A stretch of DNA of 64,000 nt, taken from positions 1,914,478-1,978,477 of the forward strand of contig NZ_CP142435.1 of NCBI RefSeq assembly GCF_039830095.1. The letters run 5' to 3'. Positions within the stretch are counted from its first letter, which is position 1. Each line of letters begins with the position of its first letter. A program made the position numbers and the translations under genes. Below the pieces are notes generated by a model. It saw only the letters and a program-made list of their open reading frames with translations. It was not told where the DNA came from and searched no databases. Positions 38,598 through 47,030 of this stretch are shown here, piece by piece. The stretch is from Dolosigranulum savutiense. Lineage in GTDB: Bacteria > Bacillota > Bacilli > Lactobacillales > Carnobacteriaceae_A.

Positions 38598-39734
38598 TTA
38601 CCATTCTCTTGAGAATTCTGGAACTTCCAATTCTCCATCAATAATTTGTTGACGTAATTCTTGAATTTTTGCCCAAGCTTCGTCAGATAAGTTTCCTTTA
38701 ACAACATCAACACCGTCATTCTTCAGACCGTACTGAATGTTTTCACCACCAGGGAAGCCTTCATTTTTCGCTTGGTTAGTCGCTAGTTGAATGGCTGTAC
38801 CAACCTGTTTCAATGTTGAAGTTAGGACAAAGTTTCCGCCATCCCAATCGCCTTCATCTTCTTGGTCACGGTCAACACCAATTGCCCAAAGTTGCTCATC
38901 TGGATTAGATTCTAGACGGTTACGTGTTTCATTAAATAATCCGTTACCGACAGCTCCGGCTGCGTGATAAATAACATCTGCACCAGCAGTGTACATACCA
39001 TTTGCAATTTGTTGGCCAGCTGCTGCATCGGAGAAACTATCTGCATATTGAACATCTACATCAATATCTGGATTAATTTCTTCAACTCCAGCTAAAAATC
39101 CTGTTTCAAAACGGTCAATAATTGGACTTTCAATTCCACCGATAAAACCAATTTGATCCTTTTCAGTGGTAAGAGCCGCTGCTGCTCCCGCTAAGAATGC
39201 TGCTTCATGATCGGCAAAGTTAAGTGAGACTACATTATCTGCTTCTACGACACTATCAACGATTCCGAAGTGTTGTTCTGGATTAGATGCTGCCATATCA
39301 CTAACTGCATCTTCTAACTGGAAGCCAATTCCATAAATAATATCGAAATCTTGTGTAGCGGCTTGTTGGAAGTTTGGAATGTAATCAGCTGAGTTTGTTG
39401 ACTGGAAGTATTCGGCACGTCCACCCGTTTCTTCTGACCATGCTTGCATTCCTTCCCAAGCTGATTGGTTAAATGAACGGTCATCTACTCCACCTTCATC
39501 AGTAACCATTGCAATTGCGAAGTCAGCATCTTCAGACCCAACTGATCCAGAGCCACCTGCTTCTCCATCTGTTGACTCATTTGTTGCATCATCTGCTCCT
39601 TGATCGACTACATCTTCAGTTTGAGCAGTATCATCCGCTCCCCCATCTGCATTCCCTGCATCTTGACCCTGGCACGCTGCCAAGATTAGAGCTGATGAAC
39701 TCAAAGCTAATAAAGATTTTAATTTTGTTGACAC
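38598..39734 (-). CDS. BMP-family nucleoside-binding lipoprotein
   Basis: This is the extracellular substrate-binding protein of the importer, 378 residues. The lipobox is LILAAC with Cys21. A roughly 45-residue low-complexity linker rich in Asp, Gly, Ala and Glu follows before the folded domain. The PBP1_Med-like core begins at FAIAMVTDEGGVDDRSFNQSAWEG (partly), the conserved ligand-binding start of TmpC/PnrA/NupN proteins, and has IGFIGGIE. It is first in the operon, with its own promoter at 39793-39821. Confidence 0.95.
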   Translation of the reverse strand: MSTKLKSLLALSSSALILAACQGQDAGNADGGADDTAQTEDVVDQGADDATNESTDGEAGGSGSVGSEDADFAIAMVTDEGGVDDRSFNQSAWEGMQAWSEETGGRAEYFQSTNSADYIPNFQQAATQDFDIIYGIGFQLEDAVSDMAASNPEQHFGIVDSVVEADNVVSLNFADHEAAFLAGAAAALTTEKDQIGFIGGIESPIIDRFETGFLAGVEEINPDIDVDVQYADSFSDAAAGQQIANGMYTAGADVIYHAAGAVGNGLFNETRNRLESNPDEQLWAIGVDRDQEDEGDWDGGNFVLTSTLKQVGTAIQLATNQAKNEGFPGGENIQYGLKNDGVDVVKGNLSDEAWAKIQELRQQIIDGELEVPEFSREW

Positions 39735-39792
39735 AAAAATCCCTCCATATTTTAAGTCTCTCCTATAAATTGCTCATGCAACCTACTCTCTT

Positions 39793-39821
39793 ATCATAAT
39801 TTAAATCCTTACAAAAGTAAA
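39793..39821 (-). promoter_or_regulatory. Promoter of the nucleoside importer operon
   Basis: TTTACT (39816-39821), a 17-base spacer and TATGAT (39793-39798) on the minus strand. No purine riboswitch or CodY box could be recognised in the 260-bp gap up to ftsK. Confidence 0.6.
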
Positions 39822-39995
39822 GAGTTTTTTACACAAAATCATAAATATTATTCGGCGTGCACTCCCTTACATATTCCTGTGAACGATTAATATTAAAATA
39901 ATTACGATTAAAAACCGAATGTTTCTATTTTTTATAGACTATTTATTCAGTCTAATCATCAGCGTTAATATTAACGTTACGTTTTCTCTATGCAA

Positions 39996-42308
39996 TTAGC
40001 TCGGTTCGTCTGATTGTTCTTGAGAAGCATCATCTGTGTCAGCTGCCAGTGAGCTGACTAAAACATCGCGTGGTTTCGTGCCTTCATGTGGACCAACAAT
40101 ACCACGCACTTCCATTTCATCAACAATACGTGCGGCCCGATTATACCCAATACGAAAACGGCGCTGAAGTAAAGAAATGCTAGCTGTCTGCATCTCAACA
40201 ACGAGCTCAACAGCATCTTGATAATATTCATCTTCTGGCTCGCCCTGTGAGTTTGTTTCGGGCTCCTCTGGAATCATTTCTTCGACATAATTTGCATCTT
40301 GCTGACGCTTAACGAATTCAACAACATTTGCCACTTCTTCATCCGAAATAAAAGCCCCCTGAACACGTGTCGTCTTATTAGCTCCCATTGGCAAGAAGAG
40401 CATATCACCGCGACCAAGTAATTTCTCAGCTCCATTAGAGTCTAAAATCGTGCGAGAATCTGTCCCACTCGAGACTGCGAAGGCAATTCGCGATGGAATA
40501 TTCGCCTTCACGACTCCGGTAATTACGTCTACACTCGGCCGTTGTGTTGCTAAGATCATATGAATGCCGGCTGCCCGCGCCATTTGTGCTAGACGCGTAA
40601 TCGCGTGTTCTACTTCATTACTAGCAACCATCATCAAGTCAGCTAATTCATCTACAATTACCACAATATACGGCAACTTCAACAAATCATCACGTCCATC
40701 TGCTTGTTTACTTTCAATATATTCATTATAGCCACTCATATTTCGTGTCCCACTCTGAGCAAACAATTCATAGCGTCGCTCCATCTCTTGCACCACTTTA
40801 TTTAAGGCTTTTGCCGCTTTTTTCGGATTTGTCACGACCGGTGTCAGTAAATGGGGAATACCGTTATAAATATTTAGCTCCACCATCTTCGGATCAATCA
40901 TCATCAACTTCACTTCATTCGGCTTCGCCTTCAGCAAAATACTAGAAATAATACAGTTAATACCGACCGACTTCCCAGATCCCGTTGCTCCTGCAATCAG
41001 CAAGTGCGGCATACGTGAGAGATCAGCTAGCTGAACATTCCCCGCAATATCCCGACCAAGTGGAACTTCTAATAGACGATCCTTATCTCGTGGTGACTCT
41101 TCAATCACTTCTCGGAACGATACCATACTCACATCCGAGTTGGGTACCTCAATACCAATCGCAGCTTTTCCCGGAATTGGAGCTTCCATCCGAACATCTT
41201 TAGCAGCCAAGGCAAGTGCAATATCATTAGATAATCCGACAATTTTACTTACCTTAACACCTGTAGCTGGTTGAATTTCGTACTTCGTAACAGCTGGACC
41301 GAGATTAGCTTTCACAACTTTTGCCTCTACACCAAAACTATGGAACGTCTCTTCCAACTTCTGCACATTGGATTCAATAATTGAGTATTCATTTGATTGA
41401 TCTTGTTCTGGAATATTTTTTAAGAGTGAAACAGGTGGTAATTTATAAGCTGTATTCTCCTCCTCGCTTACTTCAAAGGAGACTTCTGACTCCTCATCCT
41501 TCTTATCCGAGGTAGCCACTTGGTTTTTCTTCCGTTCAAACGTTTCGATTTCTAAAGTTGTCTGCTCTAAGTTACTAGCGGGGGCTTTTTCAGTATGACT
41601 CGCTGCTTCAATCTCACGAATTAAGTCCGCTTCTTCTGTTTTTTCATTGGCTTTCGTCGGTTTAGTTACTTTTTTGGTTTTCTTAGCTTGTTTTTGTTGG
41701 CGCGATTGGTTCAACTGATGAATCCACTGGTCAACCCGCTCATAGGTTGAGCGACTCCCTAACTTAACCCGCTCCAACAATGTCTTATACGAAAAATTAC
41801 CCAGCGACATTACGCTCATAAATAACGCTATAACCAGAGCAACAGACAGCCCCACCCGACCGAATAGTGGCATCAGACTTCCATAGAAGATTCCTCCAAT
41901 AATCCCGCCACCCATCGATTCAGTTACTGCTTGTCTGCTAAAATCTTGAACAAATACACGCCAAATATGATTTAAAGCAGTGGTCCCTTGATAAGTTGGA
42001 AAAAAACGATTCATATGTAGCCACGTTAAACCAACAACATATAACAACTCACCACCACGCATGCGTCGACTCAAATAAGCCGGTTGCTTACCCGCAAATA
42101 ACATATAAATACCTAGTACAATCAACAATCCTCCCAGTAATCGGTACGTCTCGCCGACAATCAGACGATATAGATTGGCTAACGCCACACCGATGAAGCC
42201 GAATTGCCCAATTGCAAATATACTAAGAATGACTAGCCCAATACCGACAATCTCAATCGGCAACTTTTTACTTTTTTTCTTCTTCTGTCGTTTTTTTGAT
42301 CTTGCCAT
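39996..42308 (-). CDS. ftsK: DNA translocase FtsK/SpoIIIE
   Basis: This is a membrane-anchored DNA pump that clears chromosomes from the septum, 770 residues. Four membrane segments occupy about residues 20-175, followed by a charged linker to about residue 320. The motor has [12 protein letters not shown] (Walker A) and [12 protein letters not shown] (Walker B). The C-terminal gamma winged helix ([20 protein letters not shown]) reads KOPS-like sequences. The ATG at 42308 follows AGGAGTTTTTATT. It is shorter than E. coli FtsK and similar to Firmicutes SpoIIIE/SftA forms. Confidence 0.96.
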   Translation of the reverse strand: MARSKKRQKKKKSKKLPIEIVGIGLVILSIFAIGQFGFIGVALANLYRLIVGETYRLLGGLLIVLGIYMLFAGKQPAYLSRRMRGGELLYVVGLTWLHMNRFFPTYQGTTALNHIWRVFVQDFSRQAVTESMGGGIIGGIFYGSLMPLFGRVGLSVALVIALFMSVMSLGNFSYKTLLERVKLGSRSTYERVDQWIHQLNQSRQQKQAKKTKKVTKPTKANEKTEEADLIREIEAASHTEKAPASNLEQTTLEIETFERKKNQVATSDKKDEESEVSFEVSEEENTAYKLPPVSLLKNIPEQDQSNEYSIIESNVQKLEETFHSFGVEAKVVKANLGPAVTKYEIQPATGVKVSKIVGLSNDIALALAAKDVRMEAPIPGKAAIGIEVPNSDVSMVSFREVIEESPRDKDRLLEVPLGRDIAGNVQLADLSRMPHLLIAGATGSGKSVGINCIISSILLKAKPNEVKLMMIDPKMVELNIYNGIPHLLTPVVTNPKKAAKALNKVVQEMERRYELFAQSGTRNMSGYNEYIESKQADGRDDLLKLPYIVVIVDELADLMMVASNEVEHAITRLAQMARAAGIHMILATQRPSVDVITGVVKANIPSRIAFAVSSGTDSRTILDSNGAEKLLGRGDMLFLPMGANKTTRVQGAFISDEEVANVVEFVKRQQDANYVEEMIPEEPETNSQGEPEDEYYQDAVELVVEMQTASISLLQRRFRIGYNRAARIVDEMEVRGIVGPHEGTKPRDVLVSSLAADTDDASQEQSDEPS

Positions 42309-42424
42309 AATAAAAACTCCTAATTTCAATGTCTATCAACCATTATAACATGAATACTAAATAGCTAACAATTCGATTCTCAGCAGAAAAGTTGTATAAT
42401 AAGTTAAAAATAGAAAGAGGGATT

Positions 42425-42799
42425 ATGATGACATCATTATTAGATGAATTTTTTAAAAAATCAAAGAACAATCAAACGACTGCTGAAATTATCACAAAGG
42501 GCGATCGTTCTCAATTTGATGGAGAGGTTAAATTCAAGGCAACCATTCACGGACGTGTTCAAGGTGTAGGCTTCCGCTTCTCTACTAATCAGCTAGCTAA
42601 GGAACTTGATATTCGGGGAATTGTGCGCAATGAATCAGATGGAACGGTTTATGTTGAAGCAGTTGGAGCTGAAGAACAAATCGATACCTTCATTAAGCGC
42701 TTAGCCCAAGGACCCTCCCCCGCAGCCAATGTCGATAAAGTCGACATTCATTTTGACAATTCAATTAAAGATTACCAACGATTCTCACAAGCTAATTGA
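42425..42799 (+). CDS. acyP: Acylphosphatase with N-terminal extension
   Basis: This enzyme hydrolyses acyl phosphates. The catalytic motif HGRVQGVGFRFSTNQLA (phosphate-binding Arg) and NESDGTVYVEAVG are clear. The acylphosphatase domain is about 90 residues, but the protein is 124 because of about 35 extra N-terminal residues (MMTSLLDEFFKKSKNN...). The start is ATG at 42425 or the adjacent ATG at 42428, both behind GAGGGATT. It lies 75 bp before yidC on the same strand. Confidence 0.92.
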   Translation: MMTSLLDEFFKKSKNNQTTAEIITKGDRSQFDGEVKFKATIHGRVQGVGFRFSTNQLAKELDIRGIVRNESDGTVYVEAVGAEEQIDTFIKRLAQGPSPAANVDKVDIHFDNSIKDYQRFSQAN

Positions 42800-42873
42800 A
42801 AATTGATGTCATATCCGTTAAAATGTGTATTGGTACAATTTGTACAATATACTAGAAAAAGGATGGAGTTATA

Positions 42874-43836
42874 TTGACTAAACGAATGAAACGATGGGTC
42901 TTGTCTGGTGGCCTACTAACAACAATGATTATCTTATCAGGCTGTATGCGTACGAATGAAGCAGGTGAGCCAACTGGAACCTTCTCACAATTAATGTATG
43001 ACTACTTAGTCGTTCCGGCTGAATATACGCTTGACTGGTTATCTTCGTTCCTCGGAAACTATGGATTTGCTATTATTGTTCTAACGATCTTGGTGCGAGT
43101 AATTATTCTCCCATTCACACTGAAACAGCAACGATCTATGATGGAACAACAAATCAAAATGTCTAGCGTGAAGCCAATCATTGATGATATTCAAGCTGAT
43201 ATGCAAGAAGCAACGGACCCAGCTGAAAAGCAGGCTCTGCAACAAGAACTCATGACTGTCTATAAAGAAAACGATATTAGTATGGTCGGACAACTAGCAG
43301 GATGTTTGCCGATGCTGCTCCAAATGCCAATCTTCATCGCTGTCTTACACGTATTCCGACACTCAGAAGCAATTGCAGCAACTACCTTCTTTGGTGTCCC
43401 ACTCGGTGAACCAAATATGGTCTTGGCCGCAGTGACCGTTGTTCTGTACTACTTGCAGTCGAAAATGATGACATCTGCTTCAGCAGCGTCTGATAATGAT
43501 AGCAACGCTCCTGGAGGCGGTGCGATGACTTTAATGATGCCAATCATGATGGGAATGATTTCTTTCACTTCTCCTGCTGGTTTAGCCCTGTACTTTATGG
43601 TTAGTGCGATTGTCGGAATTGCCCAACAATTCTACATTAACAAAGTCTTTAAACCAAGTATCCAAGCTAACCTAGATGAACGTTATGGTGACAAGATTGA
43701 AGCAACACGCAAGCGTCAATCAACCCGTGCAAAACAAAAAGCTAATTCACAAAAACAAACACCAAAACGCCCACAAGACATTAAAGTCCCACCAACAAAG
43801 AACCGTCGTCGTAACCAAGGTAAACAGAATAGATAA
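42874..43836 (+). CDS. yidC: Membrane protein insertase YidC (lipoprotein form)
   Basis: YidC inserts proteins into the membrane with or without SecYEG. It has 320 residues. The N-terminal lipoprotein signal ends at LSGC (Cys24). Five membrane segments follow; the insertase groove Arg is in ILVRVIILPFTLKQQ. The C-terminal 55 residues are strongly basic, as in YidC2-type proteins that bind ribosomes. The start is a TTG with GGATGGAG five bases upstream. The acyP-yidC order is conserved in Lactobacillales. Confidence 0.96.
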   Translation: MTKRMKRWVLSGGLLTTMIILSGCMRTNEAGEPTGTFSQLMYDYLVVPAEYTLDWLSSFLGNYGFAIIVLTILVRVIILPFTLKQQRSMMEQQIKMSSVKPIIDDIQADMQEATDPAEKQALQQELMTVYKENDISMVGQLAGCLPMLLQMPIFIAVLHVFRHSEAIAATTFFGVPLGEPNMVLAAVTVVLYYLQSKMMTSASAASDNDSNAPGGGAMTLMMPIMMGMISFTSPAGLALYFMVSAIVGIAQQFYINKVFKPSIQANLDERYGDKIEATRKRQSTRAKQKANSQKQTPKRPQDIKVPPTKNRRRNQGKQNR

Positions 43837-43849
43837 TAAATAATTTAAG

Positions 43850-43896
43850 AAGGCTCTACCAATAGCGATGATTTCACTGTTGGTAGAGCCTTTTTT
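43850..43896 (+). terminator. Intrinsic terminator of yidC
   Basis: A stem of about 15 bp (43850-43866 with about 43877-43891) is followed by six T residues. It stands between two convergent genes and could also end the defence operon, whose stop is at 43901. Confidence 0.9.
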
Positions 43897-43900
43897 GCAA

Positions 43901-45763
43901 TTAGTTATTGTATCCTAGAATAGCTTTCACATCTGCTAAGTAATCATCAGTAATTTCTGGTGTGAGGAATTGTCCTTCAACTGCCCGAAGCATGATCGCT
44001 TCTTTTTCTTTCAATCGATTATAAACTTGCTTATCGATAAAACTAGCATGCGCTGTGTCTCCGTCAGACATCAAATAATAATAACGAGTATATTGATGAT
44101 GGTCTAAGCCGAGACGATGAATACGATCGCGCGATTGCAACATAAATGTTAAATTAAAGTTATACTCAAAATAGACTGCATCATGAATTGTTTGGTGAAG
44201 AGAAATAGACTCACCTAAAGTGGCTGGATTGGATATCAAGACTTGTACATCTCCATCTCTCACCTCATTAATCATTTCCACTCGAGATGATTTTGGGGTT
44301 TCACCATAAATAAGATGATTAGAAATACCTAGCGCTGTTAATTCTCGGGAAATCTTTTGCATAGTCCCTATAAACATTCCCCAGACCAGAATTTTTTTAC
44401 CTTCTGATACGAGTTGTTTAATTAATCTAATTCCTTGTTTAAATTTAGGCGTTTCGATCTCCTCTAAATTCATATTTAGATATGTTTGTTTTTTAATCGC
44501 ATTATATTCTTCTCTATCCAAGGCTTTCGTAACATCAGTCGGTAATTCATCTGATAAGAATCCTAAGTCAGAAAAGTTAATACGTTCAACTAATAAAGCT
44601 GGGTTAGTAGAGGCCTGGAGTAGTCTAATATATCGACTAAGCACGTTCCCTTCTATTTCATGAATAGTCTCGGCAAGTTCTTGCTGTCTAGAACTTGGTT
44701 GCACAGAAAGAATTTGATCCGGCTCTGCTGGAGGAACAAGCAAATCTTGCTTCGTCGTACGCCAGAAGAACGGTTGAAGTTTATCATTAACCACTTCAGG
44801 ATTTGGCTCACTCAACTCTTGCAGTGACCAATTAAAATACATATCATATTCTTTATCATATAAAATGTGTAAAAAATTATAAATGTCTTGATAGGTATTG
44901 GGGATAGGTGTTCCCGTTAAGACATAACGATAACGTGTCTTTGGACCTAATGCTAGAGCACTTTCAGCCCTAACACCATTAGGATTCTTAACGCGGTGAA
45001 CTTCATCAAAAACTAGCATAGTTTCTCTATCCACCAAATCGTTCAAAACAGATAACTTCCATCCACCTAATGATTCAAAATTAATGACACAAACATTCGA
45101 CTGATACCACTTTAATCTCAACTCATCTGGATCATTGCAATCTCTAATATCTAAAAAATGCAACTCACGCTTATAATCAAACACATTGATGAATTCTTGG
45201 CGCCAAGATTCAAAGGCATTCAACGGAGATACGACTAATATTTTACTTACTTGATTCACTGATGGTGCACTTAAATAGGCATACACTCCATAAGTCATAG
45301 CTGTCTTCCCTGAACCAGGCACACTGAAGTTGGCCGCTCGTTTCATCGTAGTTAAGTAGAAGCTCGCCCATTCTTGTTCTAGCTTGAGCGGACGATGCAC
45401 TTCTTGACTAACGATTGTTCTAAATTGCTGAAATTCGGCTTCCCATCTTTGATCACGATTTTTTATCATCAATCCAGCTGTTTGTTGTTCTCTAATCGCA
45501 TATTGCTGTTCTTCGATAAAAGTTTGGACCTGCGTGTCTACAATTATTGGCTGATCCAACTTTTTATTTAACACGGCTATCAAGTCAGATAATTCTCGGT
45601 AATTCAATTCAGACGATAGCTCCATCCGATCTCTATCAGAAAAATAAGACTGATACTGATTGATAACTCGCTGCAGGCGACTTCGATTCAACTCACCACT
45701 CTCACTGTCCACTAACTGATATCCCTTTTCGATCTTAATTAATCGAGGACTAGAATTCATCAT
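43901..45763 (-). CDS. SNF2-type helicase of the defence operon
   Basis: This is a superfamily 2 Swi2/Snf2-like ATPase of 620 residues. The N-terminal 140 residues are not recognisable. The core has FSVPGSGKTAMTYG (Walker A, about residue 150), LVFDEVHRVKN (DEVH box), VLTGTPIPNTYQDIYNFLH, LVWGMFIGTM and, in the last lobe, ISNPATLGESISLH and QSRDRIHRLG (motif VI). No nuclease domain is seen. It is the last gene of a four-gene operon, and its ATGATG start lies inside the end of the ParB-like gene. SNF2 proteins also occur in DISARM (DrmD), but no other DISARM gene is here. Confidence 0.88.
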   Translation of the reverse strand: MMNSSPRLIKIEKGYQLVDSESGELNRSRLQRVINQYQSYFSDRDRMELSSELNYRELSDLIAVLNKKLDQPIIVDTQVQTFIEEQQYAIREQQTAGLMIKNRDQRWEAEFQQFRTIVSQEVHRPLKLEQEWASFYLTTMKRAANFSVPGSGKTAMTYGVYAYLSAPSVNQVSKILVVSPLNAFESWRQEFINVFDYKRELHFLDIRDCNDPDELRLKWYQSNVCVINFESLGGWKLSVLNDLVDRETMLVFDEVHRVKNPNGVRAESALALGPKTRYRYVLTGTPIPNTYQDIYNFLHILYDKEYDMYFNWSLQELSEPNPEVVNDKLQPFFWRTTKQDLLVPPAEPDQILSVQPSSRQQELAETIHEIEGNVLSRYIRLLQASTNPALLVERINFSDLGFLSDELPTDVTKALDREEYNAIKKQTYLNMNLEEIETPKFKQGIRLIKQLVSEGKKILVWGMFIGTMQKISRELTALGISNHLIYGETPKSSRVEMINEVRDGDVQVLISNPATLGESISLHQTIHDAVYFEYNFNLTFMLQSRDRIHRLGLDHHQYTRYYYLMSDGDTAHASFIDKQVYNRLKEKEAIMLRAVEGQFLTPEITDDYLADVKAILGYNN

Positions 45764-47030
45764 CGAACACTCCAATTAGTTGGCGACTGCTGAGTTGAAT
45801 TTTTATCAACTGATCATGTATCGTCTTCAATTGACTAGCTGAAAAATCACTATACTTCAATCGTCCAGTCAATCCACCATTGTGCTCCATATCAGCTAAT
45901 ACTTCTTGGATATTTTGGATTTCTTTCATGAAGTTCTCTACATTTTCACCCCGGTTTAATTTCAAGATTGTTTTGGTATATTCTTCTGTGACTCCTCGAA
46001 TTTCATCGGTACATTTGTCTAATTTTTGTTTGAACTGGCCGGCTGAGACTGTTGGTTCTTCTTCCAATCTATCTCGAAAATCGTCAATTGTATCTTCCAT
46101 CGCTTCATTGAAGGGATCATTGACCGGTGACTTCATAATCTTATTTGAATATTCACGCATATCTCGAACAGTATCGCCACCTACCGCCACAAATTTAGAC
46201 AACATAGTAAAGGCAGTTATTTTTGTTTGTTCATATTTTGGCCCCTTATCAGGAAAAGATTTATTTAATTTCTTGGCGAGCTCTTCAATCGGGAGATAAA
46301 GTTTAATTCCTTTTATAATATGATACGCATCTTTTGGTGCATTAATAAATAACAAGAAGTTATGAATTAACTTAATTGTTTCAATTTTTGTCTTAACTTC
46401 TTTTACTTTCATATTAGCTTCAAGACTATATTCTTTTTCAGTCATCGTTTCATCTATCTCAACCGTTCGATAAATATCGAGCGCTAAGTCAATCGGATCA
46501 TATGGCAGTCGTTCTTCTAGGCCCATTTGAATGGCTAATTCTAATTTCTTAATTTGCGTTCGATGGGCTTTCGCTTGATAGTCAAATGGCAAAACAACCG
46601 CTTTAAACACCTGTGTAATCTGTGTTTCTTCCTCTAATTCTCGCAATGCGGTAAACCGGCGATTCCCATCAATTATGCGACCATCTGACAAAACATAACC
46701 GTAGACCTGCTGCCCCTTACGCTTAATTGACTTTTTAGTGTCTTTCAGAGCTTTTGGATTATCTTCTCTGATAAACTGAGCAATTTTTTCATTGTATTTA
46801 TCTTTGTCAATCAAGTCTTGAGGAGCAGTGAGTGAATCATCTCCACTGCCTTGAATAACTTGAGTAGAAATACGTCCATTCTCATTATTGTAATAAAGAT
46901 ATTTCAAGGGAATATTGTATACATCAAGCAAGTTATTGGCTAGATTGGGCACATGGATAGGTAACTCCACTTTTTCACCAGTGACAGCTATATCTCCTTC
47001 ATTTTCTAATTTAATTAAATCAATCTTCAT
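45750..47030 (-). CDS. ParB/Srx-fold protein with GNRR motif (defence operon)
   Basis: This 426-residue protein has a ParB N-terminal-like domain: VLSDGRIIDGNRRFTALREL, about residues 112-131, corresponds to the ParB box (normally GERRxRA), which in ParB binds CTP and in relatives is a nuclease centre. The preceding helix KDTKKSIKRKGQQVYGYV is also typical. The C-terminal 250 residues are predicted mostly helical and unrecognised. It overlaps res by 11 bp and the SNF2 gene by 14 bp. There is no ParA, so a partition role is unlikely. A DNA-loading, clamp or nuclease function with its neighbours is inference. Confidence 0.8.
   Translation of the reverse strand: MKIDLIKLENEGDIAVTGEKVELPIHVPNLANNLLDVYNIPLKYLYYNNENGRISTQVIQGSGDDSLTAPQDLIDKDKYNEKIAQFIREDNPKALKDTKKSIKRKGQQVYGYVLSDGRIIDGNRRFTALRELEEETQITQVFKAVVLPFDYQAKAHRTQIKKLELAIQMGLEERLPYDPIDLALDIYRTVEIDETMTEKEYSLEANMKVKEVKTKIETIKLIHNFLLFINAPKDAYHIIKGIKLYLPIEELAKKLNKSFPDKGPKYEQTKITAFTMLSKFVAVGGDTVRDMREYSNKIMKSPVNDPFNEAMEDTIDDFRDRLEEEPTVSAGQFKQKLDKCTDEIRGVTEEYTKTILKLNRGENVENFMKEIQNIQEVLADMEHNGGLTGRLKYSDFSASQLKTIHDQLIKIQLSSRQLIGVFDDEF

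Noticed and set aside
39735..39995. A purine riboswitch or CodY box before the nucleoside-importer operon
   Set aside because: I looked for the conserved core elements and found only a promoter and short AT-rich palindromes such as the one at 39963-39978.
45750..47030. A plasmid or chromosome partition (ParABS) locus
   Set aside because: There is no ParA ATPase, no parS-like repeats, and the gene is embedded in a restriction operon.
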